Source of the DNA: Apiotrichum sp. Y4204
Taxonomy: Eukaryota > Basidiomycota > Tremellomycetes > Trichosporonales > Trichosporonaceae
Direction of reading: 5' to 3'
NCBI GenBank assembly: GCA_025531455.1
Contig: JAMYHL010000054.1
Coordinates: forward strand, 1-64,000
DNA length: 64,000 nucleotides
Part shown: piece by piece, positions 11,733 to 22,967 of the stretch
Layout of the letters: every line of letters begins with the position of its first letter
Position numbering within the stretch: position 1 is the first letter of the stretch
Notes under the pieces: model-generated
Databases searched by the model: none
What the model saw: only the letters and a program-made list of their open reading frames with translations
Told to the model about the DNA's origin: nothing
Program-made: the position numbers and the translations under genes

Positions 11733-13576
11733 ATGTCATCCCCAGGCACCCCGGCGGACGCGCCCAAGCCGTCCCCTGCCCCCTCGTCCGCCTTCAAGCC
11801 CGTCACTCCCAAACATGAGAAGCTAGGCGGATACGACTTTTATCACTCGATCGGCGCGCCAAAGTACGTCGTCGCGCCCATGGTCGACCAGAGCGAGCTC
11901 CCCTGGCGCCTTCTCTCCAAGGCCCCTCTACCCGTCGACCTCGGCGGCCCGTCCACGACCGTGACCACCCCGCAGGGGAAGACGATCCACCGTCACTTTG
12001 GCGGCGCGCACCTCACCTACACGCCGATGGTGCACGCCAAGATGTATGCCGCGGTCAAGACCCCGGGCTCCGAGTCGCAATTCAACCTCATTGACGGAGA
12101 GGAGGGCAGCGCGGATCCCCTCGCGGGCATCGACGGCGGCGACCGCCCCCTGTTTGTCCAGGTGCGTGGGTCCATATAATACTTTTCTGACTGTAGTTTT
12201 GCGGAAACGACCCCGAGCTTCTACTCCAGGCAGCGAAGCGCGTTGAAGACCGGTGCGACGCGGTGGACATCAACTTTGGCTGCCCGCAGGGCATCGCGAG
12301 GAAGGGACACTACGGCTCCTACCTGCAGGACGACTGGGAGCTTATCCACAAGCTCATTTCGACACTGCACGAGAACCTCAAGGTGCCGGTGACGGCCAAG
12401 TTTCGCGTGTTCCCCGACGTGGAGAAGACGGTGCGCTACGCCAAGATGATGGAGGCGGCGGGCGCGCAGATCCTCACGTGCCACGGGCGCACGCGCGAAA
12501 TGAAGGGCCAGCACACGGGCGTAGCCGACTGGGAGCAGATTAAGGCCGTCAAGGCCGCCGTCAACATTCCAGTTTTTGCGAACGGCAACATCCTGTACCG
12601 TGAGGACGCGGACCGCTGCCTCGAGGTGACGGGCTGCGACGGCGTCATGTCCGCCGAGGGCAACCTGTCCAACCCCGCAATCTTCATGCCGAGCGACCAC
12701 CCGACGGCGTACCCCTCTGTCCTCCTTCTCGCCCACCGCTACCTCGACATTGTCGACGGACTCAAGTCGAGCACTCAGGGCAGCGCGATCAAAGCTCATA
12801 TGTTCCGCCTTCTCAAGCCGCTCCTCGACGACCGCGACGATCTCCGTAACCTCATCGGCAAGACAGGCCTCCAGCCCGACGGCCGCACCAACCGGTACCG
12901 CGACGCGCTGAACATGATTGCCGAGGAGCTCGGTCACTCTCTCCCTGGCATCGCAGCGCCGCCTCTCGAGTCCAACGGCTTCCGCACGCTCCCCGCCTTT
13001 GTCGCGCAGCCGTACCTTCGTGTGCGCCCCATTTCTTCCGAGGTCGGTGTCAACGACAAGGGCGAGGCAGCCCCCGCCACTGCCGACCCGTCACGCGCGG
13101 GCTCCCCCGTTGGCTCACTCAGCACGAACGCGGTGCTTGGCGGCCTCGACGAGAGCTGCACCGGCACCGATTGCCCGGGAACAGCAGCCACTCGGTGCCC
13201 GACACGTGCGTGTCTCGTGCACTGCCGCGAGAAGCGCGCAATCGACGGCGGGATGGACCCCGCCGAGGCGGCCAAGCTCGCGGCATCTGGCGGGCTTGTC
13301 GGACAGGGATGCGACGCGCACGAGGCCAAGCACCTCGCGCGCATTCAGCGCAGGCAGGACAAATACCAGATGCGCGCCGAGGCCAAACGTCTGCGTGAGA
13401 TCAAAAACCCGAAGCGTAAGCGGAACCCGTCGCCGCCTGGCGGGGAGGACCGGCCGAAGAACAAGTACCACCACGGGAAGAAGAAGCCGGTCGACGAGGA
13501 GGAGGCGCAGAACTCGCACAAGACCAAGGCGCACAAGAACGTTGAGAGGACACCTGAGGCCGCGCTCGCGGCATGA
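11733..13576 (+). CDS. DUS1: tRNA-dihydrouridine(16/17) synthase
   Basis: Flavoenzyme reducing uridines in the tRNA D-loop (positions 16/17 for Dus1). Two exons, 11733-12161 and 12197-13576, joined by a 35-nt intron, give 602 residues. The TIM-barrel signature is clear: APMVDQSELPWRLL near the start, then DINFGCPQGIARKGHYG, whose Cys172 is the expected catalytic cysteine, then TCHGRTREMKGQHTG, and FANGNILYREDADRC near the FMN phosphate site. The C terminus (about 480-602) is an extension with a Cys-rich patch (CTGTDCPGTAATRCPTRACL, then a further VHC) and a long Lys/Arg-rich tail that is probably RNA-binding or nuclear-targeting. The start at 11733 (CACCATGTC) is preferred over an upstream in-frame start at 11499, whose sequence looks like leader. 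Its 3' end faces ICE2 only 105 bp away. Confidence 0.93.
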
Positions 13577-13681
13577 CCTGACGATTGGGGTTGAGAGGGA
13601 GAGGGAGATTGAGATTGATGCCATTGACACAGCTACCTACAGCTCCTACACTGGATAGACGCCTAGACCCATGCATGTATT

Positions 13682-15094
13682 CTATTCTACTTTCCAGCGG
13701 GAGACGCTCTCCGAGTCGTCATCGGCGTCGAGCAGCAGCTCGAGCGACCACACGGCGAGGAAGAGCGCCATGTTGACCCACCGCCACCACGACTGGGACC
13801 CTGCGTCGAGGTCTGGGGTGTTAGTGAAACTGGACTGCTACTGTAACCTCTCTGAAGCAGCAGGCACTCGCACTTACACAACAAGTGGGTGTACACGGCG
13901 ATAAGAATAGCTCGGCGGTACGAGAGGAACACGGTGGTGATGCGCATGTTCTGCTGTCAGCTCCGGCTACTCATTAGCCAGCTCACCGTTGGCTCTTCTC
14001 CAAGGCTCTTGCCGTCCCAGAAGCTCGGCGCCGGCTCGCCGTCGTACCCGAGGCTGGCCTTGCGGATCATGGGGATGATGCGGGTCGCAAAGTGGAGCAC
14101 CACAACGCGGTAGATGAGGGAGAGCAGGAGGTGCGGCGGTAGCTGCTTTGCAATGTCCCAGACCGAGTCGAACGCCTTGGAGAACGCGTACTGCGCGAGT
14201 GCCTGGACTGACGTCGCGGAGATGGCCTTTGGTATGGCCCACTCCTTGCTCAGCCACCCGGTACCGTACTGCCGCGGCCTGGCGTCAGCGAAGGAAACAT
14301 TATCTATTCTCACTTTATCGCGCTCTCCGCGCCCGAGAGCCATGCCGAGTAGGCAATGTAGAAGAGGACGAGGCTTGTCTCGAGGACGTTGGTGCGGCGG
14401 AGGGAGAAGCCGATGCCCGAGAGGAACAGGGTCGCGGTGAGCGCTGCGCCGAGGAGGAACGCGGGGATGGGGTCGGAGGGAAAGCTCCACACGACGAGGT
14501 ATATGCCCGCGCAGTAGACGAGAGACGCAAAGACGAGGCCGACGAGGGCGCGCCACTCAAAGCCCTCCTCCTTCTCGTCGTCGTCTGCCCAGCCCTTGCC
14601 CGCGCGCCCGAGCACCTGGATGACAAGCAGTGTCGAGACACCCTCAATAAGAGTAAATAGCGGGGAGACCCAGCGGAGCGTCGACGCATACAGATATGGC
14701 AGGACGTTGACAAGGACGTGCCCAAACGTCGAGTTTGGTCCGGGCGGGTACAGGTAGTAGTAGAGGGTTGTGAGGACGCAACCTGCCGAGATGGCGGGGG
14801 AGAGGATTGCAAGCACCGAGATAAGTGGCGCGACGAGCGTGTTCTTGCACAGTAACCGCAGCGTCGAGTACACAAAGTGATGCAGCGCGAAGAGGAGCGA
14901 GAGGAGGAGGAATGAAGGCGCGCCTGGGGTTAGAGTAGAGTTCGGGTTGCGGGCCGAAGGGTTGTCACCGTCATGGGCGCCAAACTGGCCAGACAGCACT
15001 TACCGAGCAGGTCCAGCGCCATGGGGAGCGAGAAAAAGACGGACGTAAACGTCCCCATGCCCCCTACGGTGCTGAGGAGGTCGGCGACGGCCAT
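13682..15094 (-). CDS. ICE2: Ice2-like polytopic ER membrane protein
   Basis: Ice2 is needed for cortical ER inheritance and in yeast helps mobilise neutral lipid from lipid droplets. Five exons on the minus strand, 15094-15004, 14923-14314, 14278-13987, 13950-13878 and 13812-13682, are in phase and give 398 residues. The protein has many hydrophobic segments, including SFLLLSLLFALHHFVYS and the family-typical LIEGVSTLLVIQVLG. It ends with an amphipathic stretch NMALFLAVWSLELLLDADDD. Yeast Ice2 is about 490 residues, so this form is shorter. Exon 4 ends at TTGT before GTAAGT; one alternative donor (GTGTAAG) two bases upstream would break the frame. It shares a 252-bp divergent promoter with the phosphatase gene to the right. 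Confidence 0.88.
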
Positions 15095-15346
15095 GGCGGG
15101 GGAGGGAGTGGGGAGGGCGAGTAGGTGTAAGTAGATGTTGCAATGTCGAGGTTGTTGTTGGTTCGGGAAAACCACCTGATGGCCCGGCGCGCGGTCGTAG
15201 CGGTGGAGTGGAGCAAGCCACAGGCGATTTCGTGTCGTCGTTTCGTGTCACCCCACCATCTTTGGCTCCCCCGATTTGTTTGTGTCCATCCCACTTCTCC
15301 ATTTCCTGCATTTCTCCATCTCCCACTCCCCACTGCACCACCCACC

Positions 15347-17201
15347 ATGTCCCTCCTGCGCACACCACTGCGCTGCGCACGCCACTCCCGCCCGCTGCGG
15401 GCGTCCATGCCAGTACCCCACCGCTTCCCGGTGCAGGCTCGGGGCTACGCGACGGGACAGGACCCGACGGGCGGCGCGACGCCGCAGGCAGCCGCGAAGC
15501 GCAACGCGATCGTCGCCGGTCTGCTCCTCACGGCTTCACTCGCGGTGTGGTACTATGAACGGGACTCGATTCCGGCATATGCCCCCGAGCCCGAGTTTAC
15601 GGTGACTATCGGGTCGGGGTCGCGCCGGCACGACGAGACGTTTAAGCGCAAGCCCGAGCCGGTGCTCGAGAGCATGCTCGTCGCGAACCAGAAGACGACG
15701 GCGCCGAACCGCGAGGGAAACCCTGTTGTGAGGTGGGACTCGAACTACCTCCCGTCCAACGAGCCGTGCGAGGACCGCTCGGCAGCTGATGTCGTCGAGC
15801 GCAAGCCGAGGCGGCCCTCATGGTACGAGTGGTCGGCGTGGTTTGGCCCGGCAGCAAAAGAGGAGCAGAACCGCGACCTCGTGATGATCTCGGTCATTGA
15901 CGGACACGCGGGAGATGCCACTTCGCGCCTCCTCGCGCGCACGCTCCACCCGTCGCTCACCGTCAACCTTGCCGCCCTCGAGGCGGGCTTCATCCCCGGC
16001 GCAACATGGTACTCGGCCCTCGTCGACCCGCTCACCTTTGCCAAGACGTGGTCCCCCGCAAATGTCACCAAGGCGCTCCAGTCCGCGTAAGTGGGAGAGT
16101 GTACATCGCCATACATTAGCTAATTCCCAGATACGTGCAGCTCGACGACAACATCTGCCAGACGCCGATCGCGATGCTCCCCGACCTGGCCAAGAACCTG
16201 GAGAACGAGGAGGCGCGCGAGAAGTTTGTCGCAATGGCCGCGCCGGCCTCTGCTGGTGCCGTCGCGGCATCCATGGTGTTTGATGTCGAGAACGACGGAC
16301 TCTACGTCGCTGTTGCGGGCGACTGCCGCGCCGTCGCTGGCTGGCAGCGCCCGGACGGCTCGTGGCGCTGCGACACGCTCAGCGAGGACCAGATGGGAGA
16401 GAACCCCAAGGAAGTTGCAAGGTGAGTGTGCAGCCCAGCTGAAGGATGGTTTTCTCCAGCTGGCCCCGCAATCGCCCTCCGCTCACCACAGGATGCGCTC
16501 CGAGCACCCCCCGTATGAGGCCGACACGGTGATCCGCAACGGTCGCGTGCAGGGTGGTCTGCAGCCGACGCGTGCGTTTGGCGACGCGGTCTACAAGTGG
16601 AATACACTCCAGGGCGAGGCGATCGCGGACGTCTTCCGTGCGCAGGGGAGCAAGGGGCGTCCTGTCCGCCCATGGAACTTTACCCCGCCATACGTCACTG
16701 CCCGCCCCGAGGTCACTCACCGCTCGCTGCGCCAGGGCGATGAGAAGCTGCGGTTCGTGGTCATGGCCACGGATGGATGTAAGTGAGCTGGCAGGGGCTC
16801 GGGCTGACCTCAGTGTGGGACTCGATCACGTCCGAGGAGGCCGCACTCCTCATGGCAGGCTACCTCGCCCACCCGAAGCGCGCAGACGTGAGCAAAGAGA
16901 CGCTGGCGACCGAAATCCCCGTCACGCCGACAATGCCGCGCCCGTACCCCGTGCAGGAGCTACCGGGCCAGGGCAAGCGCAAGTCTGGCGCGTGGGCCTT
17001 TGAGGGCGACGAGAACGCTGCGACCCACCTCATCCGCAACGCCCTCGGCGGCGCGGACCGCAAGCGCCGCGGAGAGCTGCTCTCTCTCCATGGCAAGACG
17101 GCGCGTTACTTCCGCGACGACATGACTGTGACGTGAGTGGGATTGCAGTGCACAGAAATGCTCGAGTGCTAATATGCAGTGTCGTCTTCCTCGACGAATA
17201 G
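15347..17201 (+). CDS. PTC5: Mitochondrial PP2C phosphatase, Ptc5-like (pyruvate dehydrogenase phosphatase)
   Basis: Metal-dependent Ser/Thr phosphatase of the PDP/Ptc5 branch, which dephosphorylates the pyruvate dehydrogenase E1-alpha subunit and activates it. Five exons, 15347-16086, 16131-16421, 16492-16778, 16814-17132 and 17180-17201, give 552 residues, close to yeast Ptc5. The first 40 residues are Arg-rich with no acidic residue until position 39 and contain ARGYAT, a plausible presequence. A single hydrophobic span follows (about 54-70). PP2C motifs include ISVIDGHAGD (metal-binding Asp near 185), VAVAGDCRAVAG, LQPTRAFGDAVYK (PDP-type) and MATDGLWD. The last exon encodes only the final eight residues. 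The start context is CACCATGTC. Confidence 0.92.
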
Positions 17202-17621
17202 AGGCAAAGACTGTTCTGGCTTGGGTGGATACGGAAGCGGAAATCATCTGCTTCACGCGTCGTGTGACATTCCTCTGCACCGGATACAGCTATCAGCCAC
17301 CCTGAAGCCACAAGCCACCAGCCAGCACTGCCTGGCCATACCAATATCAATGTAGTTGCATCAGCACTGGATCTGGATACCCTCTGCATGCATGACATAG
17401 ACCGATGGAACTGGGAGAGTGCATGGATCCAGATAATGGTGGTGGTGGTGAAAGAAAAGGTGGAGCGGGAGCGGCTGCGCATCCGCTGTCTGTTATCGCC
17501 ATCACATCGCACATCGGGACTGTCAGGGGCTCTCTCTCCCCTTGCGCCATCAAACACCTCCACCTCCTCTCGTTTAACCTTCCACATCTCCACGTCTCCA
17601 TCCACCACAGTCCCAATCAAC
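17202..17621. other. Short intergenic region between PTC5 and SWA2
   Basis: About 420 bp that must hold the PTC5 3' UTR and the SWA2 promoter and leader. The last 120 bp are C/T-rich. No other gene is visible. Confidence 0.5.
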
Positions 17622-20427
17622 ATGGACGACCTCCTCGACCTCAGCTGGTCGGACCCCGCAACGCCAGGAAGCAGCGGCAGCAATGCAAAGTCGCTACTGC
17701 AACCCCAGCCCCAGTCGCGGGCAAGCAGCACGCTCTCGTTTGACACCCTCGCGCGAGCAGGGGGCGGCGCAAAGCCAAACTACAGTCTTTCCTCGGCGTC
17801 GACACGCACCTCCTCCCCGCTCCGCCCCTCAGGCTCGGGGACCGCTTCTCCAGCACCACGCACGACCGCGAGCAATGGCAGCAATGGTGCCGGTGGGGAC
17901 GCTTTCTCCTCCCTCCTCGGTCCCACACAAGGCAAGCCGAAAACCAACCTCACAATGGCGGAGCGCTCCGCCCAGCTCGCGGCGGAACGCAAGGCAAAGG
18001 CCGAGGAGGAGCGCGGGCGGTGGGACCACGGCGACTTTTGGGACAAGCAGCTCGGCTCGGCGTCGGGAAGCACGTCCCCTGCCCCGGCGGCGTTGGCGCC
18101 GACGCCAGCGGCTTCAAAGCGCGACACTCTCGCCCCCACCCTAGCCCCCACTGCGCTCAAGCCTGCTAGCACGAGCGCCAGTTCTAGCTCGGCGCGGAAT
18201 ACGCCCTCTCCCGCGAAGAGCGGCACGTTTTGGGACACACCCGGCCTCCAACCCCAGCCCCAGAGCAACCAGAGCAAGCCGTCCCCATCGAAGGGCGGCT
18301 TTGATGGGCTGGACGGCCTCCTCCAGCCGTCCCGTAGCAAGGCGTCCCCTGCGCCAGCTGCTGCTGCTGCCCCAGCGGACCCGTGGGACCTCGATGCGCT
18401 CTCTGCGGCTGTCTCCTCCAACCCCCCCGTAGCGACAGAGTACGCAGAGTACGCCTCGGAAGACGACGATCTCCTCGGCGAGTTTGGGCGCCCGGCCAAG
18501 CCCAGGGTACGTGCGCGCCGTGATCACACTGACAGAAGCCTTCTAGCACGAGCCCTGCACGCGAGCCTCGGCGCAGCAGCCCACCACAGCGCGTCGACAG
18601 CCCGCCGCCGCACATTGTGGGCCAGATCGTCGAGATGGGCTTCTCCCCTGCCCAGGCGCGTGCCGCCCTCGCGGCGACCCCGACAGGCCTCGACGTCCAG
18701 GCTGCGCTTGATGCGCTGCTCGCGCAGGGTGGAGACGACGAGATGGAGATGGACGACGAGCGCGTCGCGCGCGAGATGCAGGCACGCGAGGACCGGCGCC
18801 GCCCCCGTGATGTGCGGAATGGAGGCGGCGGCGGGAGCGGCCGCGCCTCACCCCATACCCACGGCCGAGACCCTCGCGACCCTCGCGACTCGCGAGGCGA
18901 GCGCACCAGCGCACGGCCCACACACCCCGGCGGCGACGAGTTTACAGAGCAAGCCGACCGGATCATGGCGCAGGCGTCCGAGATTGGCGCAAGCATGCTC
19001 TCCAAGGCGACGAGTTTCTGGAACACGGGCAAGGAGCGCGCGATGAAGGTGTACGAGGAGCAGCGACGGGCACTCGAGGCGCAGAACGCGGCGAAGAAGA
19101 AGCCGGCGGACGGACGGCCGCGGTGGATGGTCGAGGCCGAGGAGCGGGAGCGCGGGGGCGATGACGCGGGCGCGTCGAGCTCTGGCTTCCGCGACGAGTT
19201 CCGTGATACCGACATGCCCCCCTCTCCGCCTGCACCGCGCCGTGCGAAGCCTGCGCCTGCGCAGCAGCAGGCACCCCCGTCCAGCGCCGACACGAAGCAG
19301 CGCGTCGAAAACCTGTTTGCCGACGAGCCGCGGAAGTACGTCTCGCGGCATCGGAACCGCGGTCGTGCGACTCCGTCTGGCACGCCGGGTGCCGCGTCCC
19401 CGGTGCCAGCATCTACTCCCCGGCGAGCCGCGACTCCCCCTCCCCCACGTCAGCTCGTGCCTGCCACACCGGCACAGACCTCCACCGCGGCGCAGCACAA
19501 GGCCAAGGGCAACGAACACTTCAAGCTCGGGCGGTACGCCGAGGCGGACGCGGCGTACACTTCTGCTATCACGTCCCTGCCGGCGGGCCACCTCCACCTC
19601 GTGACACTGCACAACAACCGCGCAGCGACACGCCTCAAGCTTGGGGAGGGCGTGACGGCCGTGGCAGACTGCACGGCTGCGATATTGATCATCGGCCCGA
19701 CCTACCACCCGAGCAAGGAGGCGCCGTTGCCGGCCGACATGGACGTCAAGCTCGGCGACGCACTCGTCAAGGCCACGGTAAAGCGCGCGCAGGCGTACGA
19801 GATGGGGGAGAAGTGGCGCCTGGCGCTCGAGGATTGGGAGCGCGTGCTCGGTTTTGACGCGGCGCTCGCACCGGCTCCGGGGCAGAAGGCGCTCGCGTCC
19901 GAGGGCGTGCGCCGCGCCAAACGCATGATCGAGGGTGGTTCCGTCTCGAGCCCGAAAGCGACTACTTCTGCGGTCCCGAAGGCACCCAAGCCCGTTGCCC
20001 CGGCGCGCCCTGTCGATGTGTCCAAGTCCGCCGCTGTGAGCGGGATGCGGGCGGCCGCCGCCGCCGCGGAGAAGGAGGACGAGGAGCGCGCGGCGCTCAA
20101 GGACGCGGTGGACGCCAGGATCGAGGCGTGGAAGAAGGGCAAGGAGACGAACCTGCGCGCACTTATCGCGTCGCTCGACACGGTGCTCTGGGACGAGATC
20201 CTGAGTGGCGGGCTCAAGGTCGGGATGCACGAGCTCGTCACGGACAAACAGGTCAAGATCAAGTACATGAAGGTCGTGGCGCGGCTGCACCCCGACAAGC
20301 TGCGCGCGGGGGACACGAGCGTCGAGCAGCGCATGCTTGCCAACGGCGTGTTTGGCACCCTTTCCGAGGCGTGAGTGCGGAAAATGACACAGTGCTGACT
20401 TGCAGATGGGCGGCGTTCAACGCATGA
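17622..20427 (+). CDS. SWA2: Auxilin-like clathrin uncoating factor Swa2 (UBA-TPR-J domain)
   Basis: Cofactor that recruits Hsp70 to clathrin coats for uncoating. Three exons: 17622-18506, 18536 (or 18539)-20370 and 20406-20427, giving 913 (or 912) residues. A disordered Ser/Pro/Ala-rich N terminus begins MDDLLDLSW, where LLDLS resembles a clathrin box, and contains DFWDKQ and DPWDLD repeats that may bind coat or adaptor. A UBA domain follows (about 321-358, VGQIVEMGFSPAQARAAL), then TPR repeats (about 610-750, HKAKGNEHFKLGRYAEADAAY), then a C-terminal J domain whose HPD motif is at about 880-882 (VARLHPDKLRAG). Domain order matches yeast Swa2. The first intron is extremely short and has two in-frame acceptors. 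Confidence 0.93.
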
Positions 20428-20442
20428 GCAAGCGAGCTAGAG

Positions 20443-20447
<5 letters not shown>

Positions 20448-20488
<41 letters not shown>

Positions 20489-20496
20489 GCATCGAA
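20448..20496 (+). repeat. CATCGAA heptanucleotide tandem repeat, seven copies
   Basis: Seven units of 7 bp begin 20 bp after the SWA2 stop codon; one unit reads CATCGAG. It therefore lies in the SWA2 3' UTR if that extends at least 70 nt. Confidence 0.9.
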
Positions 20497-22967
20497 TAAC
20501 GAACATCTGTCGTGATGCATGGCATGGCTGAGAGAGGGTGAACATAGATAGTTGAGATAGGCAGAGCAGAGCACAGCAGCGCGCACGAAACGCCACGACG
20601 CGTCGCGCCGTCCCGAAGTGCTAGGGGGGCGGGTCAGTGCTGAAAGAAGCAACTTGCACCACAAGCGCGCAACCAGCTCGCAAGACCGCGATATGCATGT
20701 ACACATCTAACAGACGGAGATCGGATTTACAATGCTCGCCCATGACCGAACATCGCGAATCCCCCTTGGTGCCGGGGTCCCGGTCATGCGGTCGCGCGGT
20801 CGCGAGGGGGTGCATCCCTCGCCCTCGGTCAAGCTCGGCGACTATCGCACGGCAAGTGGGTCTGGAACTGGGGGCTGGGAGCTGTATCAACGCGGCCTGC
20901 GAGCCGCTGTTGCGGACCGCTACAGAGATACAGTGCATGCCGCTTGACAACGGCATGCGGGACTGGGGTGGCAGGGCCATCTACCTGCGAACCCAGACAT
21001 GTACTCTCCGAACCAAACATACGAGCATGCTCAGCAGTGCAAAACACGTGACAATCCGCATCGGAATTTCAGTAAACAATCAGTGCCACACACGTTCTCA
21101 CGGTCCCAGCTCTGGGTGGACGGTGGACAGCGCGTTGCTCATGTGCTCAATTGCTCGCGAATCGAGCAACCCCTCGGGCCCAGACCAAACTTGAGCGTCA
21201 TCGTGACTCACCAGGTGTGGGGTCTGGGGGCCTGGACGATGCGCGGTAATTTCGAGCCATGCAGATGGAAGCAAGGGGGGAGATGCAAAATGCACAAGCA
21301 ATCAGCCAGCAAGAAGGAACGCAAGAAGCCGAAATGTTGGGGGGGGAGAGGCGTAACGGCCTCGGCCTCGGCGTGGGGCTCTTAGCGCTGCGTGCTGCGA
21401 CTGCGGGCGAGCTGCGAGCTGCGGCCTCTGTGTATTGCACGCATGTGCGTTTGCATGTCGCCTCGCGCCGCGCTTTCGCTCGCGCTCCCAGATTCGCGAA
21501 TTGCATGCATGCATCGGGCCCCGGTGGGTTGGGCCGAAGGTTTGCGACGGCTTGTGCCTGACAAACAGCATTGCGGGAATCTCCACAGATCCACCCAGCC
21601 TAGGTCATGTGCGGCGTGCTTGCCGTTCATCGGGATATCGGGAGACGAGAGCCAACCAGCAGAGCAGCGGAACAGCAGAGTGGGAGAGGAGGACTAAGTT
21701 CGGTCCCTTGGCTTCCCCTTGGCCCCTTGGTTCCTGCCCCTGTGTGGTCCAGATCCTGTTGGGATCCGGAATACAAATTGCAGGGTGCTGGAGCAGAGAT
21801 GGGCAAATGGCCATTTGGATCACTACGCGACTGCAGACTCGCAGACATTACGGTGGCGGCAGGGCGCGAATCGGAGCGGGGGGTCGTGAGCGAGTTAGAC
21901 AGAGAGCGGTGAGCGAGTGATTTTTGTTGGCTACGGCGCCACTTGCGTCTCCTCCCCTGCCGCTGTCTGATTCCTACTGGATCATCCTGGATCACACTGG
22001 ATCATGGCTCCTGCTCGAACCTGCTAGGCGCTGTGCGGCGCTGTGCTGCGACATCACATGTACCCAGCACGGCCCGCGCGGGCGTCCGAGGCCGTAATCA
22101 TAGCCGTACCCGCAGCCGTGCCGTTGGATCCCTGCAGACTGAGCACAGCTGAACAAGTTTGTATCTTGTTGATTGAGTCGTCTGCATCGATCAGTCGATC
22201 GGAATACGAGTGCGTCGGCGCGGGGGGTTGCGCCGGTGACGGCGCAAATTTAATCTTCTAATCTCTGAGCGTCCCCGCAGTGGAGAGAACCGTTGCCGTT
22301 GCCGTCGGAGCAGACGAGTCGATGTCAACAAGGTTGCCAGGCAGGTCGCAAGGTTGCAGGCTGGCGGCATGGCGCCGCGTCGCCCTGGTAGTCCTAGCAT
22401 TCGCAGGCCCCGAGCCCCTGGGTTTGAGTGCATGCCCCCGAGGCCCGAGGTCTCGAGGCCCCCGAGGCCCCGTAGGCGCCGGGCCGCCCACCAAACAAGC
22501 TGCGTCAGATTACGGATTACGGATCAATAGAAACCAAGATCATGTCGCTCTACTCGGTTCACTTTGCCACAAACAACTCCACTCCTTCTGCTCGCACCGC
22601 AGCGGATCCGCCGAGCGCGGATCTGACTCTTTCGTCTTCGTCGGATCGGCGACTTCGGCGCTTTTCTGCGCTCGCCTTGCTGCCTTCTTCTGGCGCCATT
22701 TCGGCCCCTGCGGATCATTACGAGGATCACGGATCAGCGGACTAGAAGCTAAGAGCTCTTAGGATCAGCGGATCATCTCCATGGCTACAGCAGATGGGCA
22801 GCAACTCGCATTTTGCGTAAGCCACAATCCATTAAATGGCCACAAGGCTATTCTAGTGGCACAAACGTACTACGGATATCCCATCCCCCCATCCCCAACG
22901 AACTGCGCGACTGCCCATTTACGCTACCACTCCATTCTTGCTCCCCACCATCGCCCATTCCACCACC
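20497..22967. other. 2.5-kb intergenic region, no gene recognised
   Basis: Between SWA2 and the kinase gene I see only open frames without codon bias. A GC-rich block of overlapping CCCGAGGC units sits at about 22434-22475, and GGATCA/GATCC-rich sequence occurs at about 22600-22780. The last 100 bp before 22968 are C/A-rich like a fungal leader. Confidence 0.5.

Noticed and set aside
18848..20290. 480-codon minus-strand ORF under SWA2
   Set aside because: Antisense shadow of the UBA-TPR-J gene, Arg/Leu-rich with no domain; codon bias belongs to the plus strand.
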